Shown here: in pieces, positions 55,301-62,317 of the stretch
Position numbering within the stretch: position 1 is the stretch's first letter
Layout: every line of letters begins with the position of its first letter
Assembly: GCA_965277415.1 (NCBI GenBank)
Contig: CBDICS010000082.1
Coordinates: forward strand, 124,001 to 188,000
Reading direction: 5' to 3'
Origin: JAHDHW01 sp965277415
Lineage (GTDB): Bacteria > Bacteroidota > Bacteroidia > Chitinophagales > Saprospiraceae
Length of the DNA: 64,000 nt
Program-made: the position numbers and the translations under genes
The notes under the pieces: generated by a model
What the model was told of the DNA's origin: nothing
Database searches by the model: none
What the model saw: the letters and a program-made list of their open reading frames with translations, nothing else

Positions 55301-57067
55301 ACTCGCAACGTAAAGTTTATCATTTGCACTAGTAAGAGAAAGATGTGGATCAAGACCTACTGCTACTCTAGCCGTTTCCTCAAAAGTTGTAGCATCAAAC
55401 TTCACAACATAATCAGCATCTAATGGCCCAAGGAAGCTCACAAAAGCTGCTGCATTATTAGGCATCACGATTACATCATGCGGTTTGAAACCTGCATCTA
55501 ATAAATCTGCGGGAACAGGAATTGTAGCTAAAGTCGTCAGATTATTAGGATCAATTACAGAAATGGTATTATCCAATTCATTATTTACCCATAACTGTTG
55601 ATTGTTAGGACTAAGCCACATATGGAATACACCTGCACCTGCATCAGCACTACCTAGGACAGAAAAATCTTTTCCATCAAATGCAACTACTTTTCCATTA
55701 TAATCACCTACTAATACACTATTATTATAGTCATTGTAAACAACATACATTGGTTCTCCATCATCAGGCATTTCATAAGTACTCTCAATATTATTATTTT
55801 CACTATCAATAACAGAAATAGTACCTGATGCTCTATTTGCTACAACTACACGGTTGTAAACATTTCCCGTTGGAGAAGTGATCATTCCACCATTTACGCC
55901 ATTACGATTGACAACGATAGGATTAGAAAGATCATAACAGCCATCAAAATTGTCTGTATTTTCACCGACTTCAAGTCCAGTCAGTCCATCTTCATACCTT
56001 AAGTACCAAACCAGACAAACACCGCCACCAACACCTTCTAAATCAAAAGGAGGGCTAGGAGGTAATGCAAGGATATTATCATTTGCATCAGTAATGACCC
56101 AGGCAGCATTTGAACCTTCAGAGCCCGTGACATTTACATCGAAAGCATCAGAAATACCATCGCCTGCGCAGATAGTTATTTCTGTTTCTCCATCTGTTGT
56201 CTCTATTTCACCACCATTTACACCATTGCGATTGACAACGATAGGATTAGAAAGGTCAAAACAACCATCAAAATCGTCTGTGTTTAAGCCTACTTCAAGT
56301 CCAGTAAGTCCATCTTCATATCTTAAGTACCAAACCAGACAAACACCGCCACCAACACCTTCTAAATCAAAAGGAGGACTAGGAGGCAATGCAAGAATAT
56401 TATCATTTGCATCAGTAATGACCCAGGCAGCGTTTGGACCATTAGAGCCAGAAACATTTACATCGAAAGCATCAGAAATGCCATCGCCTGCGCAGATAGT
56501 TATTTCTGTTTCTCCATCTGTTGTCTCTATTTCGCCACCATCTACGTCACAAACATCTTCACCGTTTTCTTCACAGATAGTTGGATTTGATTGTTCCGTC
56601 CAGTTTTCTGAAGCATCACCTTCGCCATCATACTCCAATGAAGCACCAGCGGTAAAAGCTGGAACAAAGTCGCCAGCAGTCCAAATACCTGCTGCTACAG
56701 CAACAGAAGAACGTTGATGGCCGGAAGCACCCCATTCGACATAGTCCAACATGGCAGAAGCATTACCAAAACTGTTTGTGGAATATAGCCCCATTTCACC
56801 ATCGTCTGGAGCAATAGTATTAAAATCATCAACTGCTAAAATTTCTCCAGCTCCAAGCATCATCTCTCCGCATGTAATATTGGAATTCTGAATTTGCTGA
56901 TAAGCAGGAAAATCACAAAGCCAATATCCGGATACATCTACCGTCTCATTGCCAATGTTTTTTAATTCGACCGTCCCAGTAGGAAGGATCTCATTAATTA
57001 CGACTTGTGCTTGCAGGGAAAAAGAACAAAGCCAAAAACTTAAAATAAAGAGAAATGTTTTTTTCAT
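49385..57067 (-). CDS. Giant secreted repeat protein with lamin-tail, beta-propeller, DUF11 and T9SS domains
   Basis: 2560 residues from the ATG at 57067, which gives the signal peptide MKKTFLFILSFWLCSFSLQA; an ATG at 57160 adds 31 unlikely residues. Order: lamin-tail-like domain (about 20-150), two repeats with ITICAGDGISDAFDV (about 170-395), a YVTN-type beta-propeller (about 396-712), three more related repeats, ten nearly identical 115-residue repeats (about 1037-2183, core FEFTVGDGQADMIAPGS), two DUF11-like modules (about 2184-2460) and a type A T9SS domain (INLFPVPTTDQLTVKL). Probably a large surface adhesin or matrix protein. The repeats are acidic, with conserved Cys pairs. Copy number may vary between strains. 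Confidence 0.9.
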   Translation of the reverse strand: MKKTFLFILSFWLCSFSLQAQVVINEILPTGTVELKNIGNETVDVSGYWLCDFPAYQQIQNSNITCGEMMLGAGEILAVDDFNTIAPDDGEMGLYSTNSFGNASAMLDYVEWGASGHQRSSVAVAAGIWTAGDFVPAFTAGASLEYDGEGDASENWTEQSNPTICEENGEDVCDVDGGEIETTDGETEITICAGDGISDAFDVNVSGSNGPNAAWVITDANDNILALPPSPPFDLEGVGGGVCLVWYLRYEDGLTGLEVGLNTDDFDGCFDLSNPIVVNRNGVNGGEIETTDGETEITICAGDGISDAFDVNVTGSEGSNAAWVITDANDNILALPPSPPFDLEGVGGGVCLVWYLRYEDGLTGLEVGENTDNFDGCYDLSNPIVVNRNGVNGGMITSPTGNVYNRVVVANRASGTISVIDSENNNIESTYEMPDDGEPMYVVYNDYNNSVLVGDYNGKVVAFDGKDFSVLGSADAGAGVFHMWLSPNNQQLWVNNELDNTISVIDPNNLTTLATIPVPADLLDAGFKPHDVIVMPNNAAAFVSFLGPLDADYVVKFDATTFEETARVAVGLDPHLSLTSANDKLYVASQGSDELAVFNRSDLSLVTIIEIPNAHGLGMNSAGTYLYVGNISDGGTNANYTVDLATNTLVGDPVDAPFPVPHNYAVTKDDSKLFVTHSGGSSNNVSIYELGPTPTLMTTVTVENNPFGLVAYTFVETTTEYTICAGDGIADPFDVTVSGSEGANFAWVITDTDDNILALPPGPPFDLEGVGPGTCLVWYLRYDGTLSGLEVGGNTNNFDGCYDLSNPITVNRITTNGVDGGTLEGGPFEFCVGDGVEDNVSGITLSDNLGPNSQWVITDEEGNILGLPPMPGVVNFDGAGPGTCLIWHLSYEDGLTGLEGGSNIDDFGGCYDLSNPIPVVRYQPEGGVLEGGPFEFCVGDGVEDNVSGITLSDNSGSNSQWVVTDEQGMILGLPPMPDAVNFDGAGPGTCLIWHLSYEDGLTGLEGGLNIDNFEGCYSLSNPIPVIRLSGDDCPDNCTADGGTLEGGPFEFTVGDGQADMIAPGSITVANSNGDNFQWIVTDDAGYILGLPPMPSAVNFDGAGPGTCQVWYLRYDGSVSGLAPGLSVHELEGDCFDLSDNAVQVIRTTEDGCQANGGELFGGPFEFTVGDGQADMIAPGSITVANSNGDNFQWIVTDDAGYILGLPPMPSAVNFDGAGPGTCQVWYLRYDGSVSGLAPGLSVHELEGDCFDLSNNAVQVIRTTEDGCQANGGELFGGPFEFTVGDGQADMIAPGSITVANSNGDNFQWIVTDDAGYILGLPPMPSAVNFDGAGPGTCQVWYLRYDGSVSGLAPGLSVHELEGDCFDLSNNAVQVIRTTEDGCQANGGELFGGPFEFTVGDGQADMIAPGSITVANSNGDNFQWIVTDDAGYILGLPPMPSAVNFDGAGPGTCQVWYLRYDGSVSGLAPGLSVHELEGDCFDLSNNAVQVIRTTEDGCQANGGELFGGPFEFTVGDGQADMIAPGSITVANSNGDNFQWIVTDDAGYILGLPPMPSAVNFDGAGPGTCQVWYLRYDGSVSGLAPGLSVHELEGDCFDLSNNAVQVIRTTEDGCQANGGELFGGPFEFTVGDGQADMIAPGSITVANSNGDNFQWIVTDDAGYILGLPPMPSAVNFDGAGPGTCQVWYLRYDGSVSGLEPGLSVHELEGDCFDLSNNAIDVIRTADDGCQANGGELFGGPFEFTVGDGQADMIAPGSITVANSNGDNFQWIVTDDAGYILGLPPMPSAVNFDGAGPGTCQVWYLRYDGSVSGLAPGLSVHELEGDCFDLSNNAVQVIRTTEDGCQANGGELFGGPFEFTVGDGQADMIAPGSITVANSNGDNFQWIVTDDAGYILGLPPMPSAVNFDGAGPGTCQVWYLRYDASVSGLAPGLSVHELEGDCFDLSNNAVQVIRTTEDGCQANGGELFGGPFEFTVGDGQADMIAPGSITVANSNGDNFQWIVTDDAGYILGLPPMPSAVNFDGAGPGTCQVWYLRYDGSVSGLAPGLSVHELEGDCFDLSNNAVQVIRTTEDGCQANGGELFGGPFEFTVGDGQADMIAPGSITVANSNGDNFQWIITDDAGNILGLPALPSDVDFDGVVPGTCLIWYLRYDGTISGLEAGLSIDDLEGDCFDLSNNAVEVIRNGVNNNGVDLELSIEVDNLLYDQYEHVTYTITVYNNGTEDATNVVIEAGLPNGMVYSDHDESAGDYSLFFEEWTLDELAAGESATLELVLFTLVEDEDIVNFVQVLEQDQDDVDSSPGNGNGVTPQEDDEAAITITPINPTPQGGTDSDLSLSITASSDTYDQYENVTYTITLTNDGPDDATGISVSAGLPDGMVYSDHSTTAGDYSLFFEEWNLDILESGETAVLELVLFTLGEDVDINNFVEVIASDQDDPDSTPDNGNGVSPQEDDEAAVIIIFAESFGGGIQSFNSTATTEGINLFPVPTTDQLTVKLNADQNEIIDVQVIDITGRVMSFDQISVVKGLNKFELDVNHLSDGMYFLNIRYTNSKVINEKFQKVNR
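50519..53957. repeat. Ten tandem 345-bp repeats inside the giant gene
   Basis: Identical words recur every 345 bases (for example GGCCCACCAAATA/GGTCCGCCGAATA near 50823, 51168, 51513, 51858, 52203 and onward). Neighbouring units differ at only a few, mostly third, positions; the outer units diverge more. This indicates recent duplication or ongoing gene conversion. On the opposite strand the units produce regular 60-codon open frames, which are not genes. Confidence 0.93.
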
Positions 57068-57228
57068 AATGTCGTTTTTTTGGATATTTAAATAGTTAGA
57101 AAAGTTCGAGGGTCGAACAGTTTTTGGAAGTGTACGCAAGGTATATTTTAAATATCCCACCTTAATAACGAAAATATCACAAAACTATCACGATGACTAT
57201 CTAGATGCTAATTCTACGACAATTGAGT

Positions 57229-57236
57229 TATATTTG
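57229..57236 (+). promoter_or_regulatory. Bacteroidota-type -7 promoter box
   Basis: TATATTTG matches TAnnTTTG and lies 20 bases before the ATG of the NadR-like gene. -33 element not evident. Confidence 0.4.
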
Positions 57237-57256
57237 TATTTGAAAAGAACCTATAT

Positions 57257-57766
57257 ATGCTAAAAAAAATCGTCGTGACTGGACCAGAGTCAACAGGTAA
57301 GACCACTTTGGTAAAGCAATTAGCGAAGGCTTTAAATACTGCTTGGGTACCTGAGTTTGCTCGCCAGTATTTAGAAAGAATAGAGCGACTCTACGTGGAA
57401 CAAGACTTGGTATTAATGGCAAAAGGCCAATTAAATTTAGAACAAAGATATGTAAGCTTGGCTAAAACGTATCTAGTTTATGATACGGATTTAATAACTT
57501 TCAAAATCTGGTCCAATTATAAATATGGACGATGCCATGACTTTATTTTAAATAATATTGAAAGTAGAACTTATGACCTGTATCTCTTGACAGGAACAGA
57601 AATTCCTTGGGAATTTGATCCTCAACGTGAAAACCCAGAAGATAGAGATGTACTTTATGAGTATTATAAAAAAGAATTAAAATTTTATAATAAGAACTTT
57701 TTTGAAGTAAAAGGAAATCAAGAAGAACGATTGGATATGGCTTTGAGATGGATTAAAAGTATATAA
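57257..57766 (+). CDS. NadR-like nucleoside kinase (P-loop NTPase)
   Basis: 169 residues. The P-loop GPESTGKTTL at 9-18 and the following EFARQYLE, VYDTDLITFKIWS and LLTGTEIPWEFDPQREN match the kinase half of NadR, which phosphorylates nicotinamide riboside. The adenylyltransferase half of classical NadR is absent, as in the stand-alone Bacteroidota form that usually accompanies a Pnu-type transporter. No pnuC is visible here. The neighbouring riboswitch-controlled receptor makes a role in vitamin salvage possible; whether the substrate is nicotinamide riboside or another nucleoside-like compound is unclear. Confidence 0.85.
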   Translation: MLKKIVVTGPESTGKTTLVKQLAKALNTAWVPEFARQYLERIERLYVEQDLVLMAKGQLNLEQRYVSLAKTYLVYDTDLITFKIWSNYKYGRCHDFILNNIESRTYDLYLLTGTEIPWEFDPQRENPEDRDVLYEYYKKELKFYNKNFFEVKGNQEERLDMALRWIKSI

Positions 57767-57816
57767 GGTAATTTGAATTCATAAGCCGATTAGATCAACA
57801 TTCGATGTCTTTATAA

Positions 57817-58218
57817 TTGACTACCATGGCAAACGCAAGCTTATCTATTAAATATGAATGGAGTAAAAATAAATGATCAAAATTTTTGAAGGCAGCCAAA
57901 AGTGGCCACTCACAAGCGAAGCGATCACCAAATCACACAGTCCATAAGACTGATCACCACACCACACCACAAGCAAAGCGACTATCATAACACAAATCTA
58001 AAATGTCCTTCTTGCAATCACCTTATTTGACGCTCATGGCAATCGCAAGCTTATCTATTAAATATGAATGGAGTAAAAATAAATGACCAAATTTTTTGAA
58101 GACTGCCCAAAGTAGCTCCTCACAAGTGAAGCGATCACCAAATCACACCGTCCATAGGACTGATCACCATAACACAAGTCTAAAATATCGTTCTTGCAAT
58201 CGCCATGATTTGACGCTG
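57817..58218. repeat. Tandem non-coding repeat, two copies of about 200 bp
   Basis: Copy 1 starts at 57817 and copy 2 at 58027 (period 210). Both contain CGCAAGCTTATCTATTAAAT, ATGAATGGAGTAAAAATAAA, AAGCGATCACCAAATCACAC and GACTGATCACC in the same order. A third start (TTTGACGCT) follows at 58209. Copy 1 has an extra CACACCACACCACAAGCAAAGCGACTA segment of about 25 bases, the main length difference. The repeat fills the gap between the NadR-like gene and the riboswitch promoter. No coding frame. Confidence 0.85.
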
Positions 58219-58248
58219 GTTTAGAGACAAGACATAAATAATTTTTTA

Positions 58249-58256
58249 TACCTTTG
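58249..58256 (+). promoter_or_regulatory. -7 promoter box of the TPP riboswitch transcript
   Basis: TACCTTTG matches TAnnTTTG. The expected transcription start, a few bases further, falls just before the riboswitch at 58266. The upstream sequence lacks a clear TTG at the usual distance. Confidence 0.5.
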
Positions 58257-58265
58257 CGGCTTCTT

Positions 58266-58398
58266 ATTGGGGTGCCCTCTGAGGCGTCTTGTTATCACGG
58301 TATTTGATACAAACTATATCTACTTCCTTGATGACTTGGTGTTTTATGGCTGAGATTACACCCATTGAACCTGGCCGGGTAATTCCGGTAAGGGAAAG
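58266..58398 (+). promoter_or_regulatory. TPP riboswitch (THI element)
   Basis: Conserved blocks occur in order: GGGGTGCC (58269-58276), GGCTGAGAT (58348-58356), ACACCCATTGAACCTG (58358-58373) and CCGGGTAATTCCGGTAAGGG (58375-58394). The stretch between the first two is long, as in elements with an extended P3 stem. Binding of thiamine pyrophosphate should lower expression of the receptor gene 87 bases downstream. The 3' flank (GGGGCATG and ACCATACCCCTGGCC, 58415-58450) can pair with itself or with CTGGCCGGGT, a possible expression platform. Confidence 0.93.
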
Positions 58399-58484
58399 GA
58401 CAGTAACCTGTTCTGGGGCATGAAGTAAAATAAGGACCATACCCCTGGCCACTTATATTATTTCGATTTATTAATTCATTTTTC

Positions 58485-61070
58485 ATGAAAAATTTTATTA
58501 TTGTTTTAGCATTACTGCTATGGGCAGGTGCTAGTATTGCACAGTCATCAATGGCTGGACGAGTGTTGGATATAGATGGAAATCCAATCGTTGGCGCTAA
58601 TATTCTTATTTTAAAAACTAATATTGGCGCTGTAACAGGAGCAGACGGAAAATATGAGATTAAGCAAATTGAACCGGGTAATTATACTGCCCAACTGTCT
58701 CATGTAAGTTATCGTACGCTTAGTCGAAAGATTGCTATACCTGACAATGTACCACGCTATGTTTTGAATGTACAGATGATCGAACAGGTTTTAGAAATGG
58801 ATGCTTTAATTTTAAAAGCAACAAGGGCTAATGAAAAAACACCTATGACTTATACCAATCTAAACAAAGCAGAGATTGAAGAAAACAATTTGGGTCAGGA
58901 TGTTCCTTATCTTTTGCGATGGACGCCTTCGACTGTAGTTACTTCTGATGCTGGGATAGGGATAGGATATACAGGTATCAGAATTCGGGGAACAGATGCT
59001 TCTAGAATTAATGTCACTATCAATGGTATTCCTTATAATGATTCAGAATCTCAAGGTGTATTTTGGGTAAACTTACCAGATTTTATTTCATCTACTAATG
59101 ATATTCAAATACAACGTGGTGTTGGAACCTCTACGAATGGGGCTGGTGCTTTTGGTGCTAGTATTAACCTGAATACAAACAAGCTAAATAGATCGGCTTA
59201 TGGTAGTGTAAATGGATCGATTGGTTCGTTCAATACTTGGAAATCTAATGCGACTTTCGGAACGGGATTACTTAACGAGCATTTTACTTTTGATGGAAGG
59301 ATTTCAAAAATCAATTCTGATGGTTATATCAATAGAGGAAGTTCTGATCTGGAATCATTCTATTTATCTGGAGCATACCTTGGAAAGAAAAGTTCTTTGA
59401 GGTTTAATGTATTCAGTGGGCATGAAGTCACTTATCAAGCTTGGAATGGAGTGCCTGCACAGTTCATAGATGATGATGTCTTGAGGCGAACCAATACAGC
59501 GGGTACTGAAAAATCAGGAGATCCATATGACCGAGAGGTGGATGATTATCAACAAAATCATTATCAACTATTTTATAATAATCAAATCAATCGCAATTGG
59601 AATTTTAATATAGGGCTGCATTATACAAAAGGGGAAGGGTACTTCGAACAATATAAAGGAAATGAAGCATTATCTGATTATGGAATTTCGAATATACCTA
59701 TTCAAGAAGTATTTTTCTTTCCAGGTATTGATTCCAGTTTTATTGAAAATTTTATTGATAATGAAGATGTTTCTGTAGATCAGGAATTAGCGATAAATGT
59801 ATTGGGCGATACTTTGATCAGAGCAACTTATAGTTTTAAGGAATCAGATCTTATTCGACGGCGATGGTTGGATAATGATTTTTATGGAACCACTTTTTCT
59901 TTAAATTATATCAATGACAGCCGTCAGCTGGAATTTACTTTTGGTGGTGCATGGAATCAATATGATGGCCGTCATTTTGGTGAGGTAATTTGGGCCAGAT
60001 ATGCTAATGATAGTGAAATAAGAGATACTTATTACGATAATGAATCTACAAAGAAAGACTTCAATGTCTTTGGAAAAATAAATTATCAATTGACCAGTTC
60101 ATTGAATGGATATTTAGATTTGCAATTTCGACAGGTGGATTATTCTTTTATTGGATTGGATAATGATAGAAGAAGTATTGAGCAGAATGATCAGTTGAAT
60201 TTTTTTAATCCAAAAGTTGGACTCTTTTATGATGTAAATGAGCAAGCTAAGGCATATGTTTCTTTTGGTATAGCTAATAGAGAACCCAATCGGACGGACT
60301 ATACCGAATCTACTATCTCTAGTCGACCTCTACACGAAACTTTATACAATACTGAACTTGGATTTAGACAAAGTTTTGAGAAAGCAGCATTTAGTGCCAA
60401 TCTATACCATATGTTGTATAAAAATCAATTGGCTCTTACAGGACAGATTAATGATGTAGGAGAAAATACCCGACGTAATATTGAAGATAGTTATCGAGCA
60501 GGCCTTGAATTGGTCGCAGGGATTGAGTTAACTGATAATCTTGATTTTAATGCGGCGGCAACATTTAGTCAAAATAAAATCTCAAGGTTTACAGAGTTTG
60601 TAGATAATTGGGATACGGGAGAACAGGAGGTCATCAATCATGTAGACACTGATTTAGCATTTTCTCCTAATGTAGTTGTTTCTGGAGAATTAGAATATGA
60701 TTTCTTTAAAGGGAAAAATGATAAATCATTCAAACTTGCATTGCTTGGTAAATATGTAGGAAAGCAATATATAGATAATACGTCTAATGAAAATACCGTA
60801 CTTGATCCTTATTTCTTTAGTGATTTACGATTAAGTTTTAATGTCAAAACGAAATTCGTAAAAGAGATAGGAATGACATTCTTAATAAGGAACCTCTTGG
60901 ATAGTAAATTTTCTACAAATGCCTGGACTTACCGATATCTATCTGCTGGATATGATGGGAGAGGGGATGACCCGTATACACGATTAGAAGGAAATGATAT
61001 ATATAATTTGACAGGATTCTTTCCTCAGGCAGGGCGGAATTATCTATTTGGCTTGAGTTTTAAGTTTTAA
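58485..61070 (+). CDS. TonB-dependent outer-membrane receptor, probable thiamine/thiamine-precursor importer
   Basis: 861 residues. Signal peptide (about 1-19, ending SIAQ), then a carboxypeptidase-like regulatory domain (about 22-100, VLDIDGNPIVGANILI). The plug domain is about 115-230 (DVPYLLRWTPSTVVTSD, GIRIRGTDASRINVTINGIPYND, QIQRGVGTSTNG), followed by the 22-stranded barrel that ends with FGLSFKF. The TPP riboswitch upstream indicates the substrate is thiamine or a precursor, as known for other THI-regulated receptors (OMR1 type) in this phylum. The usual PnuT transporter and thiamine pyrophosphokinase genes do not follow. Confidence 0.93.
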   Translation: MKNFIIVLALLLWAGASIAQSSMAGRVLDIDGNPIVGANILILKTNIGAVTGADGKYEIKQIEPGNYTAQLSHVSYRTLSRKIAIPDNVPRYVLNVQMIEQVLEMDALILKATRANEKTPMTYTNLNKAEIEENNLGQDVPYLLRWTPSTVVTSDAGIGIGYTGIRIRGTDASRINVTINGIPYNDSESQGVFWVNLPDFISSTNDIQIQRGVGTSTNGAGAFGASINLNTNKLNRSAYGSVNGSIGSFNTWKSNATFGTGLLNEHFTFDGRISKINSDGYINRGSSDLESFYLSGAYLGKKSSLRFNVFSGHEVTYQAWNGVPAQFIDDDVLRRTNTAGTEKSGDPYDREVDDYQQNHYQLFYNNQINRNWNFNIGLHYTKGEGYFEQYKGNEALSDYGISNIPIQEVFFFPGIDSSFIENFIDNEDVSVDQELAINVLGDTLIRATYSFKESDLIRRRWLDNDFYGTTFSLNYINDSRQLEFTFGGAWNQYDGRHFGEVIWARYANDSEIRDTYYDNESTKKDFNVFGKINYQLTSSLNGYLDLQFRQVDYSFIGLDNDRRSIEQNDQLNFFNPKVGLFYDVNEQAKAYVSFGIANREPNRTDYTESTISSRPLHETLYNTELGFRQSFEKAAFSANLYHMLYKNQLALTGQINDVGENTRRNIEDSYRAGLELVAGIELTDNLDFNAAATFSQNKISRFTEFVDNWDTGEQEVINHVDTDLAFSPNVVVSGELEYDFFKGKNDKSFKLALLGKYVGKQYIDNTSNENTVLDPYFFSDLRLSFNVKTKFVKEIGMTFLIRNLLDSKFSTNAWTYRYLSAGYDGRGDDPYTRLEGNDIYNLTGFFPQAGRNYLFGLSFKF

Positions 61071-61130
61071 ATATACTGACGTTGAAGTGATTTGAGAAAA
61101 GCAATGTACTTCATTACAGTATATGCTGAT

Positions 61131-61162
61131 CAAAATGGTTTTGGGAAACCCAAACCATTTTG
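61131..61162 (+). repeat. Strong hairpin after the receptor gene
   Basis: CAAAATGGTTTTGGG and CCCAAACCATTTTG pair almost perfectly around a 2-3 base loop. No T-run follows. It may protect the mRNA 3' end. Confidence 0.55.
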
Positions 61163-61186
61163 CGTCAGGTATAAAACTCAGTAGAA

Positions 61187-61248
61187 ACGTCATTTGCCAG
61201 CAATCATTAAGGGATAAACTCTTTTTGACTGCTGACAAATGACGTTTT
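61187..61248 (+). terminator. Probable terminator of the receptor gene
   Basis: ACGTCATTTGCCAGCA and TGCTGACAAATGACGT form a long stem, and TTTTTA follows. It lies between the convergent receptor and barrel genes. Confidence 0.65.
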
Positions 61249-61276
61249 TAAATTTCGAACAAATCAATTTCAATAA

Positions 61277-61891
61277 CTAGAAATTATAAGTAATACCGAT
61301 CCTTATTTCGATAGGAACAGTGGTTTCAACTTCTTCTAAGAAATTATAGAGCCCTAAAATCTCATAGCCAAAACCATTGCCCAGTGCTGAATTATAACCT
61401 ACACCGATATAAAAATTTTCATCGCTAGATTCTTGAATTGGAATGTCACCTACACCAGATAGTTTCTGTCGTTCATACTCAACATGAGCAAATATAGATT
61501 CGGTAAATTTTACTCTACTAAAAAGTCCTCCTCCCCATTCGATTATCTTAAGGTTAGGACCTTCTAGGAATAATTCATAGTAATTCATAGTAATACGAGG
61601 GCCAACAGAAACATTATCTAGAATTTTATATCCGACCATTGGACTTATTCCGAGTAAAAGAGAACTGTTGCCAAAACCATCTCCACCTATTTGAAAATTA
61701 AGCATTCCGCCATACCATAGTTTATGGGCGAACCCGCTACCTTCATCAAAGTAGTCATCAGTCTTTTCAGTTTTTTCTTTTTTCTTTTTCTTTTTCTTTC
61801 TCTTCTTGCCGTAATTCTGAGCATCAGCTGTGCCTATACCTATAACTAAGGCTAAAAGCAGTAGGAATGAGATTTTTATTATTTTCTTCAT
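61277..61891 (-). CDS. Small outer-membrane beta-barrel protein
   Basis: 204 residues. Signal peptide about 1-24 (ending GTADAQ), then a basic low-complexity stretch with a run of Lys and Arg (about 29-42) coded by repeated CTTTTT-type tracts, then beta-strands typical of a porin-like barrel (GGMLNFQIGGDGFGNSSLLLGISPMVGYK; GGGLFSRVKFTESIFAHVEYERQ) ending in GITYNF. Function unknown. Convergent with the receptor gene. Confidence 0.75.
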   Translation of the reverse strand: MKKIIKISFLLLLALVIGIGTADAQNYGKKRKKKKKKKEKTEKTDDYFDEGSGFAHKLWYGGMLNFQIGGDGFGNSSLLLGISPMVGYKILDNVSVGPRITMNYYELFLEGPNLKIIEWGGGLFSRVKFTESIFAHVEYERQKLSGVGDIPIQESSDENFYIGVGYNSALGNGFGYEILGLYNFLEEVETTVPIEIRIGITYNF

Positions 61892-61934
61892 AAGATAGGT
61901 ATTTAGTTTCCACGAAAATATGGATTATTTAATA

Positions 61935-62179
61935 AAGAACTTGTCCAAATTTTGTTTTCGATAGCAAAAAAATAAAATTTAAGGATCTGAAGCAGCATTT
62001 TTCTCTTTTTATAGCCTTAAAAACTGCCCAAAAATGCATAGAAAATCCTGTACATCTTGTTAATCTTGTCAAAAAAACTATTTAGAGTCAGCCTGCTTAG
62101 CTGTGGAAATACAAAAAAACGAAATCAGATTCTTATGTGATTTTGCAACCTGAAGGATAAATTTTGGACAATTTATAAG
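61935..62179. repeat. Long element with TTGTCCAAATTTT/AAATTTTGGACAA ends
   Basis: The left end AACTTGTCCAAATTTTG and the right end AAATTTTGGACAATTTATAA are inverted copies 220 bases apart. The left end recurs inverted at 48540-48561 just upstream of era (AAAATTTGGACAGGTTC). The middle includes the dispersed repeat shared with 17811-17877. The 426-base gap 61892-62317 holds no gene. Confidence 0.55.
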
Positions 62180-62317
62180 TACCGTTTAATTACCTTCATA
62201 ACGATATTTATAACAGCTTTAGCTTCAAAAAAATGTTATACAAATCTTAATGTTACTTATAAAAAGTCAGGTGGAATACACTTGGTAAAACTAATCGAGG
62301 AATAGTCACGAAATTTG

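Noticed and set aside
55950..56717. 255-codon plus-strand open frame opposite the giant T9SS gene
   Set aside because: It mirrors the repeated coding sequence of the gene at 49385-57067, is rich in Ser/Pro from antisense codons and matches nothing known.
58264..58486. Two minus-strand frames of 62-63 codons
   Set aside because: They are the complement of the TPP riboswitch and receptor leader.
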